Of a DNA stretch of 18,922 nt, positions 1 to 7,942 are shown piece after piece. The notes below the pieces were generated by a model, which saw only the letters and a list, made by a program, of their open reading frames with translations, was not told the DNA's origin and did not search any database. Position 1 is the first letter of the stretch; every line of letters begins with the position of its first letter. The stretch is from CAZCGA01 sp964498075. Lineage in GTDB: Bacteria > Desulfobacterota > Binatia > HRBIN30. The stretch is from contig CAZCGA010000121.1 in assembly GCA_964498075.1 (NCBI GenBank), positions 1-18,922 on the forward strand, read 5' to 3'. The translations under genes and the position numbers were made by a program.

Positions 1-207
1 CGCGGCACCGAGCGCAACTCTACATCGCGAGGTGGCTTTCTCAACGGGCTGCTAGAGTCAGGCCGAGGATCTGAATCGATGCAATAGCGTAGTAGCGCCG
101 GTTCAGGTTGGTCAACAGCGCCGTGAGACTTTGAAGGCGCCGGGATCGACACCGTCGAATGACTGGTGCCTGCATGAGCCGCTCGCTGACGTCCAACCTG
201 TGGCAAC
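1..207. other. Left edge, no gene recognised
   Basis: I see no convincing coding frame, RNA gene or repeat here. Open frames that start in this stretch run into the next gene in the wrong frame and read as Arg/His/Ala-rich shadow sequence. It may hold the tail of an upstream transcription unit, but nothing in it is diagnostic. Confidence 0.5.
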
Positions 208-236
208 TTGTTTGCCATCACCGCACGGTTTATAGT
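208..236 (+). promoter_or_regulatory. Sigma70-type promoter for the DUF422-like gene
   Basis: TTGTTT (208-213) and TATAGT (231-236) are separated by exactly 17 bp, a good match to the housekeeping promoter consensus. The predicted transcription start is near 243. This excludes the longer reading frame that would start at 208 and places the real start codon at 259 or 280. Confidence 0.6.
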
Positions 237-279
237 GCGCACGTCGTTTCGCGATTGCATGGAGGTCGGCAGCACGCCG

Positions 280-1152
280 ATGTCGTCTGCGGGCACTACG
301 CGGGGGTTGTTTGCATACACGCTGTTACTGGTGGTGTGCGCCGCTGCCGAGTGCCTGGTGCCGCTGCGCACTCTTGGCGGCGACGCGACGATGCTGCTGT
401 TGCTGGGGGCATGGTTGGGGTGGGTAGTTCTCCACTCGGTGCTGGCGCGCGGGGGCCAGCGTACCGGTCAGTTCCTTCTCATCGCGGCGGCTCTCGCGTT
501 TGGGCTTGAAGCCGCGGTAGTGCATCTTACCGACATCACGCATCACGCCCTTCAACCGCAGGTTCTGGGAGTGCCACTGCAGATCCTGGTGGCCTGGATT
601 GTGTGTCTGTATTCCGGCTTCGCAGTGACCTTTGCCGTGGCGAGCCCTGGCCACACGTGGGCGAGCGCGTTGGCGTTCTCGGTCGCTGCGGGGCTCGTGA
701 CCACTGCGCTCGGTCTGACCGCAGATCCGGTCGCGGTCCGCATGGGGAGTTTCACGTATCGTCACGGCGGGGCCTTCCTGCCCCAGGTTGAGGGTACCAA
801 CGGCGCGCACGGGATCCCGCTCATCAGTTACCTCGCGTGGATTCTGCTGGCGGTGAGCACGTACATGGCGTACTGGCTCCGCACGCGCCGTGCTCCGGAT
901 GAAGTGATCGGTGGGGGTGTCGAGGCGGCGCTCTTCTACATCGGGCTCTTCATCGCGGCCGCCGTTCCCGCGGTACGTCTTGGTGATGCCCAACTCCTAG
1001 TGATTGGCGGTCTACCGGTCGCGCTCGTTTCGTCACTCGTTGCGTACCGTCTGATCGTCGATCGGCGAGTCCGCGAGTTGAGCGCGCGGCGCAAGGAGCG
1101 GGCTCGCGTCACGGTGCTTGCCGAGCATCGGCAGGCGCTGCGCCGGCGCTGA
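280..1152 (+). CDS. CruF/DUF422-like polytopic membrane protein
   Basis: This is a 290-residue integral membrane protein with about six to eight hydrophobic segments and a basic, Arg-rich cytoplasmic tail. Seen in the sequence: the block TADPVAVRMGSFTY followed by HGIPLISYLAW. It resembles the conserved D-P...G.W.W...G.P..NF.GW signature of the DUF422 carotenoid biosynthesis family (CruF / bisanhydrobacterioruberin hydratase), which hydrates the psi-ends of C40/C50 carotenoids in the membrane. The match is partial (Ser-Tyr replaces Asn-Phe), so membership is inferred and the substrate is unknown. ATG 259 and ATG 280 are both possible starts. I chose 280 because GGAGGT at 261-266 precedes it, although the 13-nt spacing is long. 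No other carotenoid gene is visible. The next gene on the same strand starts 63 bp downstream, so co-transcription is plausible. Confidence 0.6.
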   Translation: MSSAGTTRGLFAYTLLLVVCAAAECLVPLRTLGGDATMLLLLGAWLGWVVLHSVLARGGQRTGQFLLIAAALAFGLEAAVVHLTDITHHALQPQVLGVPLQILVAWIVCLYSGFAVTFAVASPGHTWASALAFSVAAGLVTTALGLTADPVAVRMGSFTYRHGGAFLPQVEGTNGAHGIPLISYLAWILLAVSTYMAYWLRTRRAPDEVIGGGVEAALFYIGLFIAAAVPAVRLGDAQLLVIGGLPVALVSSLVAYRLIVDRRVRELSARRKERARVTVLAEHRQALRRR

Positions 1153-1215
1153 TCCGGCACCCCGCCTCGCACCCGACTTGCGCCCGCGCCGTCGGTCTTC
1201 TAAGCCAGGGCTGCC

Positions 1216-2532
<1,317 letters not shown>

Positions 2533-2590
2533 CGGGTCGAGTGCACCCGCTGGTGTAAAGATGCCGCGTGACGGCGATGGAAGACCGCAA

Positions 2591-2653
2591 CGGACGGAGG
2601 GCCGTAGGGCCTAGTCCGGTCGCCCCGCGTTCGAGGCGGCGAACGCACGTTTT
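2591..2653 (+). terminator. Terminator-like hairpin after inositol phosphate synthase
   Basis: A perfect 7-bp stem GCGTTCG (2627-2633) / CGAACGC (2640-2646) with loop AGGCGG is followed three bases later by TTTT (2650-2653). This fits a weak intrinsic terminator. A weaker nested hairpin lies just upstream: CGGAC 2591-2595 with GTCCG 2614-2618, and inside it GGCC 2600-2603 with GGCC 2608-2611. Apart from the promoter-like bases after it, nothing else is visible between 2533 and 2744. Confidence 0.5.
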
Positions 2654-2677
2654 CATGCGAAAAACGCAACATAATGC

Positions 2678-2710
2678 TTGACAGCGACGGCCCGGTCGTA
2701 GCACTTATAC
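2678..2710 (+). promoter_or_regulatory. Possible promoter of the HU gene
   Basis: A perfect -35 box TTGACA sits at 2678-2683. At normal spacing the -10 would fall on GCACTT, which is poor. The AT-rich CTTATAC (2704-2710) gives a better box but a spacer of 20 bp or more. An imperfect inverted repeat, CGTTTT (2648-2653) with AAAACG (2661-2666), lies just upstream. The call rests mainly on the -35 box. Confidence 0.3.
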
Positions 2711-2762
2711 GCCGTCATCGGCTCGGCAACTGGCTGTCGAGTCATTGAGGGGAGGAAGGGTT

Positions 2763-3044
2763 ATGACGAAGTCGCAGCTTGTTCAGAAGTTGGCGGAGGG
2801 CTCAGAGCTTAGCAAGAAGCAAGCGGATGCGGTGTTGCAGACGCTGGTGGACACGACGGTGAACTCGGTTAAGAAGGGCGATCCGGTGAAGATTCCGGGC
2901 TTGGGTACTTTCAGAAAGGTACAGACCAAGGCTCGCATGGGACGCAATCCGCAAACCGGGGAGCCCATCAAGATTCCGGCTCGCAAGAAGGTTCGCTTTT
3001 CAGTCGCCAAGACCTTCAAAGAATCTGTCCTCGGAAGGAAGTGA
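2763..3044 (+). CDS. HU-family DNA-binding protein
   Basis: This 93-residue nucleoid-associated protein acts as a dimer that bends and wraps DNA. Seen: the N-terminal helices (TKSQLVQKLAEGSELSKKQ), the conserved core VKIPGLGTFRKV, and the DNA-intercalating beta-arm region with GRNPQTGEPIKIPARK, including the Pro that wedges between base pairs in HU/IHF. The length is typical. ATG 2763 is chosen because a strong purine-rich ribosome site (GGGGAGGAAGGG) ends two bases before it. An in-frame TTG at 2745 lies upstream of that site. The gene stands alone between two hairpin regions, so it is probably monocistronic. Whether it is HU or an IHF-like variant cannot be decided from the sequence. Confidence 0.95.
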   Translation: MTKSQLVQKLAEGSELSKKQADAVLQTLVDTTVNSVKKGDPVKIPGLGTFRKVQTKARMGRNPQTGEPIKIPARKKVRFSVAKTFKESVLGRK

Positions 3045-3049
3045 TGCCA

Positions 3050-3120
3050 CATCCGGCAGGGGTGCCGGATGCGCCGTGGTGACACAGCCCAGACCAACCG
3101 CAGGGTGGCCTTGGGCTGTG
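3050..3120 (+). terminator. Two consecutive stable hairpins downstream of HU gene
   Basis: Hairpin 1 is a perfect 9-bp stem CATCCGGCA (3050-3058) / TGCCGGATG (3063-3071) with a GGGG loop, starting five bases after the HU stop. Hairpin 2 has 9-bp arms CACAGCCCA (3083-3091) / TGGGCTGTG (3112-3120), with further CC/GG pairing inside its 20-nt loop. Neither is followed by a T-run, so they may stop transcription with Rho or protect the 3' end of an abundant mRNA rather than act as a classical intrinsic terminator. Confidence 0.45.
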
Positions 3121-3177
3121 GTGTGTTCGCCGGCGGTGCAATTAGCCTCAGCCGGTAAGGTTAGTAGTGCTTTTCAT

Positions 3178-3207
3178 TTGGCTACCTTCCGGGCTCTGGT
3201 CTAGGAT
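3178..3207 (+). promoter_or_regulatory. Possible promoter of the 3238 gene
   Basis: TTGGCT (3178-3183) and TAGGAT (3202-3207) are spaced 18 bp apart, each matching the sigma70 consensus at four of six positions. The implied start near 3214 leaves a short leader containing GGGGGAG (3228-3234) just before ATG 3238. Confidence 0.35.
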
Positions 3208-3237
3208 GCGTGAAATTGGGAGGATGCGGGGGAGACT

Positions 3238-3627
3238 ATGAACGATCGATCCTTCGGCTTGTTTGAACCGGACGCGTTGCTGCCTGCCCAGTTCTACGCC
3301 GCCTTTCGGGGTGGGTCGGCGGTGCGTGGGGAGAAGCGTCTCATGCTGGCGGTTCTCCAAGATGCGCTCGACTGCTTTCAGAAGTACGCCTTGGCCAAGG
3401 ACAGCCACGCGCGCCAACTCTTTACCGACGCGGACGAATGGATATCCTGCGGCGACCGTGACTGGTATTTCTCGTTCGAGAACATTTGCGAGACCTTGGA
3501 GATCAACCCGCAGTACCTGCGTCGCGGAGTGCAGCAGTGGCGAAAGCAAGCATTGCAAATGGGGCGACCGCCGGCACGCCCCACGAGCACCGGAACTGCA
3601 GACGATCGACTCCTCGCCGTCGGCTAA
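3238..3627 (+). CDS. Small FSF-C-P-R family protein, function unknown (paralog of 4416-4712)
   Basis: This is a 129-residue soluble protein that I cannot assign to a named family. Its central part (about residues 32-104) begins with a helix EKRLMLAVLQDALDCF, then a Lys/Asp/Arg-rich stretch and a Trp-containing DADEWISCGDRDWY. It ends in FSFENICETLEINPQYLRRG, with FSF at 78-80, Cys84, Pro91 and Arg95. The last segment has the look of a helix-turn-helix (helix, short turn with N-P, second helix with Arg residues), so DNA or RNA binding is possible but not shown. The same module appears in the reverse-strand gene at 4416-4712, on the other side of coaE. The tail after residue 108 is Pro/Thr-rich and probably disordered. 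ATG 3238 has GGGGGAG three bases upstream. The spacing is short but it is the only good start. Confidence 0.75.
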   Translation: MNDRSFGLFEPDALLPAQFYAAFRGGSAVRGEKRLMLAVLQDALDCFQKYALAKDSHARQLFTDADEWISCGDRDWYFSFENICETLEINPQYLRRGVQQWRKQALQMGRPPARPTSTGTADDRLLAVG

Positions 3628-3706
3628 GCATCCCTCGCGGGCTCCAGAATCCGGACGCGTTCTGCCGCCGCTGACGTATCGACTGTCCGGCGTGGACCGA
3701 TGGCCG

Positions 3707-3715
3707 TGGTAAACT
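3707..3715 (+). promoter_or_regulatory. Extended -10 promoter before coaE
   Basis: TGG followed by TAAACT (3710-3715) forms an extended -10 element of TGn-TAnnnT type. No good -35 is present. The predicted start near 3722 gives a leader of about 20 nt that contains the GGGGGAG ribosome site of coaE. Otherwise 3628-3743 holds nothing recognisable apart from a distant CCGGAC/GTCCGG inverted repeat. Confidence 0.35.
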
Positions 3716-3743
3716 GCGGCCCATCCCTTCTGGGGGAGTGCGC

Positions 3744-4349
3744 GTGAGAGTCATCGGACTGACCGGAGGTATCGGTTCCGGCAAGAGCACCGTAGCCACG
3801 ATGCTGGAAGATCTTGGCGCCGTGATCGTCGATGCCGATACGGTGGGCCACGAGATCTACCGTCCGAACAGCGAGGGTTGGAAGCGCGTCTCGGAGGCGT
3901 TCGGGACCGCCCTCCTCAGCCCGGACGGCAGCATCGATCGCAGAAAACTGGGCGCGATTGTCTTCAACGATCCAGAAGCGCTTCAGCGGCTCAACGCCAT
4001 CGTCCATCCGCTGATGCTCGATGAGATCCGGCGGCGCATCGATTCGTACGAGGCGGCCGGTGTACAGACGCCCGTCGTACTCGAGGCCGCCGTGCTGATC
4101 GAGGCCGGCTGGCTGACGCTGGTGGACGAGGTCTGGCTGGTGGAAGCCAGCCGAGAGGCTGTGGTTGAACGCGTCAGCAAGCAACGCGGTCTAGCAGCTG
4201 GGGAAGTGAGCCGCCGCTTGCAGGCGCAACTGAGCGACGATGAACGGCGCCGCTACGCGCACAAGATCATCCACAACACGGGATCGGTTGACGACCTCAG
4301 AGAGAAGGTACGAGCTGCCTGGACTAGCGCGGTCGTTCAGGCCGAGTAG
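3744..4349 (+). CDS. coaE: Dephospho-CoA kinase
   Basis: This 201-residue cytoplasmic enzyme phosphorylates the 3'-hydroxyl of the dephospho-CoA ribose, the last step of coenzyme A synthesis. Seen: the family N-terminus IGLTGGIGSGKST, which is the P-loop; the DADTVGHEIY substrate-binding/lid segment with the conserved DAD; the NAIVHPLM helix with His-Pro; and the LIEAGW and IIHNTGS motifs common in CoaE. Length is standard. GTG 3738 is also open, but GTG 3744 gives the usual start (MRVIGLTGG) and sits five bases after GGGGGAG (3732-3738). The gene is flanked on both sides by members of one small unknown family and converges with the downstream one (66-bp gap). Confidence 0.96.
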   Translation: MRVIGLTGGIGSGKSTVATMLEDLGAVIVDADTVGHEIYRPNSEGWKRVSEAFGTALLSPDGSIDRRKLGAIVFNDPEALQRLNAIVHPLMLDEIRRRIDSYEAAGVQTPVVLEAAVLIEAGWLTLVDEVWLVEASREAVVERVSKQRGLAAGEVSRRLQAQLSDDERRRYAHKIIHNTGSVDDLREKVRAAWTSAVVQAE

Positions 4350-4415
4350 CGCCCGCTGCTGCGACGTTGCGACCGCGTGGGCGGAAAGGAGCAGTGCGGC
4401 GAAGGAGACCAAGCC

Positions 4416-4712
4416 TTACGCTGCTGTTTCGTAACCCGATGTGTCGGACTGAGTCCCGCCCGCCTCTCGCGCGCGGAGGGCGTGCCGGACGGCGTTCGGA
4501 GACAGCTTGAAGTACGCGCAAACGGAATCGAAGCTGAAGATGCTGTAGTCGTCATCGTAAGAGAAGATGTACGCGGTGGCATCTGCACGGACCGCAGGAC
4601 AGGGGTTGTTGAGATCCGCCACCGCCTGCTCGAGCACGGCCAGCAGCAGCAACTCTTCCGATGCCAACGCCCGTGGTTTCACATCTGTCGTCAGGAACCG
4701 AGCTCGCGCCAT
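4416..4712 (-). CDS. Small FSF-C-P-R family protein, function unknown (paralog of 3238-3627)
   Basis: This is a 98-residue soluble protein with no named family that I recognise. It shares the module of the gene at 3238: a helix EELLLLAVLEQAV, then Asp/Tyr-rich FSYDDDYSI, then FSFDSVCAYFKLSPNAVRHA, with FSF at 59-61, Cys65, Pro72 and Arg76. FSF, Cys, Pro and the Arg after the turn line up with the paralog, and the spacing from LAVL to FSF differs by six residues. The C-terminal half reads like a helix-turn-helix. The start is well supported: GAAGGAGGT lies four to five bases before the ATG. It runs in the same direction as the hydrolase gene upstream (end 4867), but the 154-bp gap and its own ribosome site suggest a separate unit. 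No promoter in that gap is clear. Confidence 0.75.
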   Translation of the reverse strand: MARARFLTTDVKPRALASEELLLLAVLEQAVADLNNPCPAVRADATAYIFSYDDDYSIFSFDSVCAYFKLSPNAVRHALRAREAGGTQSDTSGYETAA

Positions 4713-4866
4713 GCAGACCTCCTTCAGTTTCGACGGGGCGGAAGGCGAGCAAACACGATGCCAGCACCCGCCCGCGTCTCCGGGAAAGTCAGCAACCGCC
4801 TGTCATTCCGGGCAGCCAGGCGTCGGCGTTCACATTTGTATGGCGTTCGATCAAGAAAATGCCCGT

Positions 4867-6090
4867 TCATTGCCCCAGCCCGTCGAGCAGGGTGGCGATG
4901 ACCGGGGCAAGTTGCTCCGTGACCACGCGGTGCCCCTCGACATTCAGATGCCAGTCCATCATCCAGTACAGAGGCCCGGTGCGCTGGGTAGCGGCCGCTT
5001 GTAGAGCAGGGAAGAGATCGACAACGGGGATGCCCTGGCGAGCTGCCGCGGCGATCATGCGGCGCCGGATCTCGCTATCGAACGCGGCTGCGTCGTAACG
5101 CAGGCCGAGAAGGTCCATGGCATGCTGCACGTCGGCGGCGACCGCCCGGCCTTCGACTTCGACCTTGGACGGAATGATGACGGCGAGCACCGCTGCGTGG
5201 AGGTCGCGACACTCGTTCTGCAGCAGCCTCAGGAGGTGATCGAGTTTCGAAAAGGGGGCGGCCAGCCCCGAGAGATCGGCGTGCGCCACGAAGGCTTGCC
5301 ACATACTTTGCAAACAACCAGGACACTGCCCCACTACTCGCAGCAGGGATGCGTCGCCAGATGACGGCGGTGGTGACAGCGTCCGGCGCAGCAACGCGTA
5401 CACCCTCAAATGGGTCTCCATGAGCCAGTCGAACCGCCCGGGTGCGCCTCCATCGGCCCCGGGAAGGGAGATCTGCCAGTCACCATCGACGCGGTCGAGG
5501 AAGGGGATCTTGAAGCGCGGGCCGAACCCTCCGAAGTCCTCGTGATGCATCTGCAACTCGGCGATGTCGTTGCCGACGTAAAGGGCAAGGACGATGATGT
5601 CGGGCTGCAACCGCCGGCCGCGTTCCCGCAGCCACAAGTACTCAAGCAGGGGCGAGTACCCGCTGACTGCCCCGTTGAGCACTTCGACCCGGCGCGTGCC
5701 ACCGCCGCGCGTGTTGAGCGCGCGCTCCAGGCCGGCGCTGTAACTCTCGTCATTGTTGACGATGCCCTCGCTTTGGGAATCGCCCACGATCAAGACGCGC
5801 CGCGTGCCGCGTGGTTTCGCCTCCACCGTATCGTCGTCACGGCGCAGGCCAAGGTTATTGGTGCGGAAGATTACGGCATGGTCAGGATGCTCTCTGACGG
5901 GAACCGTGCGTGTGAAGTGGGGCGTCAATACATACCCGATGGTCGCATCCCGTTGGGCAAACTGACGGTGGAAATTGGTCAGCCGGAGGAACGCTTCCGC
6001 GGACACCCCTGCCACGAGTGCACCGGCCACGCACAGCAGCGCACGCCCAGCGGCTACGCGCCAGCGCGGCGCTGGTGTCGTGGAGCTCAC
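4867..6090 (-). CDS. Membrane-anchored SGNH/GDSL-type hydrolase
   Basis: This 407-residue protein has one N-terminal hydrophobic segment (about residues 11-34) that could be a signal anchor, placing the domain in the periplasm. Seen in order: LIVGDSQSEG with the nucleophile Ser105 (block I), LNGAVSGYSPLLEY (block II), YVGND at 171-175 (block III Asn), and MMDWHLNVEGH with Asp379 and His381 (block V). All catalytic positions of SGNH hydrolases are present. The family removes or transfers acyl groups on lipids, glycans or peptidoglycan. The long polar stretch between blocks III and V is typical of the larger sugar-acetyl type, but the substrate is unknown. The frame is open to 6300, but the extra 70 residues are Arg/Pro-rich and unlike protein. 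I chose GTG 6090 because it directly precedes the anchor, although no clear ribosome site is visible. Confidence 0.8.
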   Translation of the reverse strand: MSSTTPAPRWRVAAGRALLCVAGALVAGVSAEAFLRLTNFHRQFAQRDATIGYVLTPHFTRTVPVREHPDHAVIFRTNNLGLRRDDDTVEAKPRGTRRVLIVGDSQSEGIVNNDESYSAGLERALNTRGGGTRRVEVLNGAVSGYSPLLEYLWLRERGRRLQPDIIVLALYVGNDIAELQMHHEDFGGFGPRFKIPFLDRVDGDWQISLPGADGGAPGRFDWLMETHLRVYALLRRTLSPPPSSGDASLLRVVGQCPGCLQSMWQAFVAHADLSGLAAPFSKLDHLLRLLQNECRDLHAAVLAVIIPSKVEVEGRAVAADVQHAMDLLGLRYDAAAFDSEIRRRMIAAAARQGIPVVDLFPALQAAATQRTGPLYWMMDWHLNVEGHRVVTEQLAPVIATLLDGLGQ

Positions 6091-6293
6091 TTCGGACTGA
6101 CGCGGGTTCGTCGTTGACTCCGGAGACGCAGGCACCACGAGGCGAGCTGGATCATTGGGGTGATCTTGGCATTGCCGCTGAAGTACGGCAGAACCGTGGC
6201 GTCGCGATAGGAGCGCGTTGGGACCACGGCAGCGACACGCCCGTCGAAGCAGTGCGGGACGTGGACACGCTTCGGCCTCTGCTCGAGATTCAC
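6087..6293 (-). CDS. Candidate small ORF, possibly leaderless, coupled to the SGNH hydrolase
   Basis: A 68-codon frame opens with GTG 6293 and ends with TGA overlapping the GTG of the SGNH gene (GTGA at 6090-6087). A perfect TATAAT -10 box on this strand (6305-6300) puts the predicted transcription start exactly on that GTG, so translation would be leaderless. The peptide includes HCFDGRVAAVVPTRSYRDAT and an Arg-rich end, with mostly G/C third positions. I recognise no family. It could equally be an untranslated leader of the hydrolase gene that is open by chance. Confidence 0.3.
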   Translation of the reverse strand: MNLEQRPKRVHVPHCFDGRVAAVVPTRSYRDATVLPYFSGNAKITPMIQLASWCLRLRSQRRTRVSPK

Positions 6294-6299
6294 CGCACA

Positions 6300-6305
6300 A
6301 TTATA
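6300..6305 (-). promoter_or_regulatory. Perfect -10 box (TATAAT), reverse strand
   Basis: Read on the reverse strand, this is an exact TATAAT preceded by TGCG. The -35 region (TTTCCG, TTGTGT nearby) is poor at normal spacing. It faces the SGNH hydrolase and lies in the 251-bp divergent region (6091-6341). That region otherwise holds only the small ORF candidate and the ribosome site GGAAAGGAG (6325-6333) of the forward SDR gene. Confidence 0.45.
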
Positions 6306-6341
6306 CGCAGAGGTAGTACACAACGGAAAGGAGACCGACCA

Positions 6342-7157
6342 ATGAAGCTCGCAGGACGCGTGGCGCTGATCACAGGAGCCGGATCCGGCCTGGGCCGAGA
6401 GATCGCACTCACCTTCGCGCGTGAAGGTGCGAAGATCTCCATCAATGACCTCCGGCGCGAAGCCGCCGAGGCCGTCGCAAAGGAGGTCGAAGCCTCGGGC
6501 AGCGCCGCGATGGTGCTGGTTGCCGATGTTTCCGACAGCATCGAAGTCAGGGCGATGTTTGAACAACTCGTCGAGCGCTGGGGGACGATCGACATCCTCG
6601 TGAATAACGCCGGTATCGCAGTCCTGAGCGACGAGGTGAAGCGCAACTTCAGCGCAATGATCGGCGAGATGCTGAGCGCCGGCCGTTCGACCCGATCCGT
6701 CGGCGCGGCGCGCACGATGAGCGACTCACAGTGGCGCCGCACGCTGTCGGTTCACCTCGATGGCACGTTCTATTGCACCCGTGAGGCGTTGAAAATCATG
6801 GAGCCCAAGGGTGCGGGGAAGATTATCAACATGTCTTCCATTGCCGGAACGACCGGACTCCTGGGCTCGCCCGACTACTCTGCCGCCAAGGCCGGGATCA
6901 TCGGGCTGACGAAGGCTGTCGCCCGCGAGGTCATTGGGCGTGGAATCTACGTCAACGCGATCGCGCCGGGGTACATCGAAACGCCGCTGCTTGACGCAAT
7001 GGATGCGCCGATGAAGCAGTTGATTGCTCTGCAAACGCCGATCGGACGGCTGGGAACACCGTCGGAGGTTGCGGCCGTCGCGCTCTATCTGGCGAGCGAC
7101 GACTCGAGCTACACCGTCGGCCAGGTCATCTCGCCCAACGGTGGTTACGACATTTGA
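6342..7157 (+). CDS. Short-chain dehydrogenase/reductase (SDR), FabG-like
   Basis: This 271-residue NAD(P)-dependent oxidoreductase belongs to the classical SDR fold. Seen: the cofactor motif TGAGSGLG at 11-18, Asp36 at the end of strand 2 (favouring NAD over NADP), NNAG at 88-91, catalytic Ser166, Tyr179 and Lys183 (YSAAK), and the C-terminal APGYIETPLL segment. Two oddities. The usual Asn of helix 4 is His138 (SVHLDGTF). About 25-30 extra residues lie between NNAG and the SDSQWRRTL helix (roughly 97-125). Relatives act on 3-oxoacyl chains, steroids or alcohols, and the substrate cannot be read from sequence or context. ATG 6342 follows GGAAAGGAG at good spacing, and the upstream open frame is not protein-like. 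The gene ends inside a hairpin shared with the convergent gene. Confidence 0.9.
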   Translation: MKLAGRVALITGAGSGLGREIALTFAREGAKISINDLRREAAEAVAKEVEASGSAAMVLVADVSDSIEVRAMFEQLVERWGTIDILVNNAGIAVLSDEVKRNFSAMIGEMLSAGRSTRSVGAARTMSDSQWRRTLSVHLDGTFYCTREALKIMEPKGAGKIINMSSIAGTTGLLGSPDYSAAKAGIIGLTKAVAREVIGRGIYVNAIAPGYIETPLLDAMDAPMKQLIALQTPIGRLGTPSEVAAVALYLASDDSSYTVGQVISPNGGYDI

Positions 7158-7183
7158 CCGGCCGGCACCGTCACCCGGCCGGT
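7157..7183. terminator. Bidirectional hairpin between convergent genes
   Basis: A perfect 9-bp stem ACCGGCCGG (7157-7165) / CCGGCCGGT (7175-7183) with a 9-nt loop. The stop codon of the SDR gene (7155-7157) touches the left arm, and the reverse-strand stop of the TVP38 gene (7171-7173) lies in the loop. With no T-run on either side, it is a terminator-like structure serving both genes rather than a canonical intrinsic terminator. Confidence 0.5.
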
Positions 7184-7857
7184 GGGACGCTTCCTGCCGC
7201 AGCACGTCTGTTGAGGTGACGGCGGATGTACAACGGGATGACCAGCAGAACAACCAGCAGCGCCAGCGCCGCGACGAACTCCTTGGACCTGACGTGCAGG
7301 AGCGAGTGACCGAAGAAGCTGTACGCGAACGCCCGTGGCGTGAGGCCGCAGAGGACCGCCATGGTGAAGGGCAGAACCTCCATGCCGGAGAGACCGGCGC
7401 CGTAGTTGATGGCGGTCATCGGCACGACCGGAATCAGATTGAGAAGAAACACCAAGCCGACGCCCCAGCGTGCATGTTGCACGTCTGGCAGCCGTTCGCC
7501 GAACTGCGCCTGGACGAACTCGTACCCCAGCATGCGGGCGATGGTGAACCCGATCACCGCACCGAGCGTTCCGCCAAGCGCCGAGTAGAACGTGCCCCAG
7601 CCCACACCGAAGGCCAGTCCCCCGGCCAGAAACAGCAACGTCGACGGGAAGAAGATGAAGGGCCGCAGGACGAAGATACCGGCGAACAGCAGCGGAGCAG
7701 CCGGGCCCCAACCACGGATGGAGTCGCCAATGGCTGCGGGCGTCAACGGCAGCAGGTCACGGCCGCGGGCAAGGGCGATAGCCCCCGTCACAGCGACAAA
7801 GAGCGCAAAAAACGCGAACCGTCGCCGCGCGCGCTTCAGAGCTGCATTGCTGGACAC
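7171..7857 (-). CDS. TVP38/TMEM64 (DedA-superfamily) membrane protein
   Basis: This 228-residue inner-membrane protein has about five to six hydrophobic segments. Seen: the SNARE-associated/VTT domain signature, FFPSTLLFLAGGLAFG (re-entrant loop with Pro and Gly-Gly), a Gly-rich GGTLGAVIGFTIAR helix, and NLIPVVPMTAINYGAGLSG in the second half, followed by PRAFAYSFFG. Members of the DedA/VTT superfamily are linked to lipid (undecaprenyl phosphate, phospholipid) translocation and membrane homeostasis; a role here is inferred only. The start is GTG 7857, directly after an in-frame stop, with no Shine-Dalgarno sequence. A 25-codon mini-ORF with a good ribosome site ends seven bases upstream and may supply ribosomes by coupling. 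Confidence 0.88.
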   Translation of the reverse strand: MSSNAALKRARRRFAFFALFVAVTGAIALARGRDLLPLTPAAIGDSIRGWGPAAPLLFAGIFVLRPFIFFPSTLLFLAGGLAFGVGWGTFYSALGGTLGAVIGFTIARMLGYEFVQAQFGERLPDVQHARWGVGLVFLLNLIPVVPMTAINYGAGLSGMEVLPFTMAVLCGLTPRAFAYSFFGHSLLHVRSKEFVAALALLVVLLVIPLYIRRHLNRRAAAGSVPPAG

Positions 7858-7864
7858 CGGTTAT

Positions 7865-7942
7865 TCAGTAGATCGGGGGCGGGAAGGACGCAAGGAGAAG
7901 AATGGCGAGGCGGCCTCTGCGGCGACCTCCGGGGCGTCCCAT
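7865..7942 (-). CDS. Candidate 25-codon leader ORF before the TVP38 gene
   Basis: ATG 7942 is preceded by GGAGG with a five-base spacer and opens MGRPGGRRRGRLAILLLA. It ends at TGA 7867-7865, seven bases before the GTG of the TVP38 gene, which lacks its own ribosome site. The peptide has an Arg-rich start and a short hydrophobic core. It may be a coupling leader, or a chance frame with a chance ribosome site. Confidence 0.3.
   Translation of the reverse strand: MGRPGGRRRGRLAILLLASFPPPIY

Noticed and set aside
2580..2650. tRNA- or small-RNA-like GC-rich stretch with GTTCGAG-like element
   Set aside because: No cloverleaf can be drawn and no acceptor stem pairs. The GTTCG belongs to a simple terminator-like hairpin.
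6091..6300. Longer N-terminus of the SGNH hydrolase (start at 6300)
   Set aside because: The 70 extra residues are Arg/Pro/Cys-rich without structure, and the hydrophobic anchor would be internal. GTG 6090 gives a standard signal anchor.
6018..6341. Longer N-terminus of the SDR (upstream in-frame start)
   Set aside because: The added 108 residues are not protein-like and overlap the hydrolase gene on the other strand. ATG 6342 has a clear ribosome site and starts the normal Rossmann fold.
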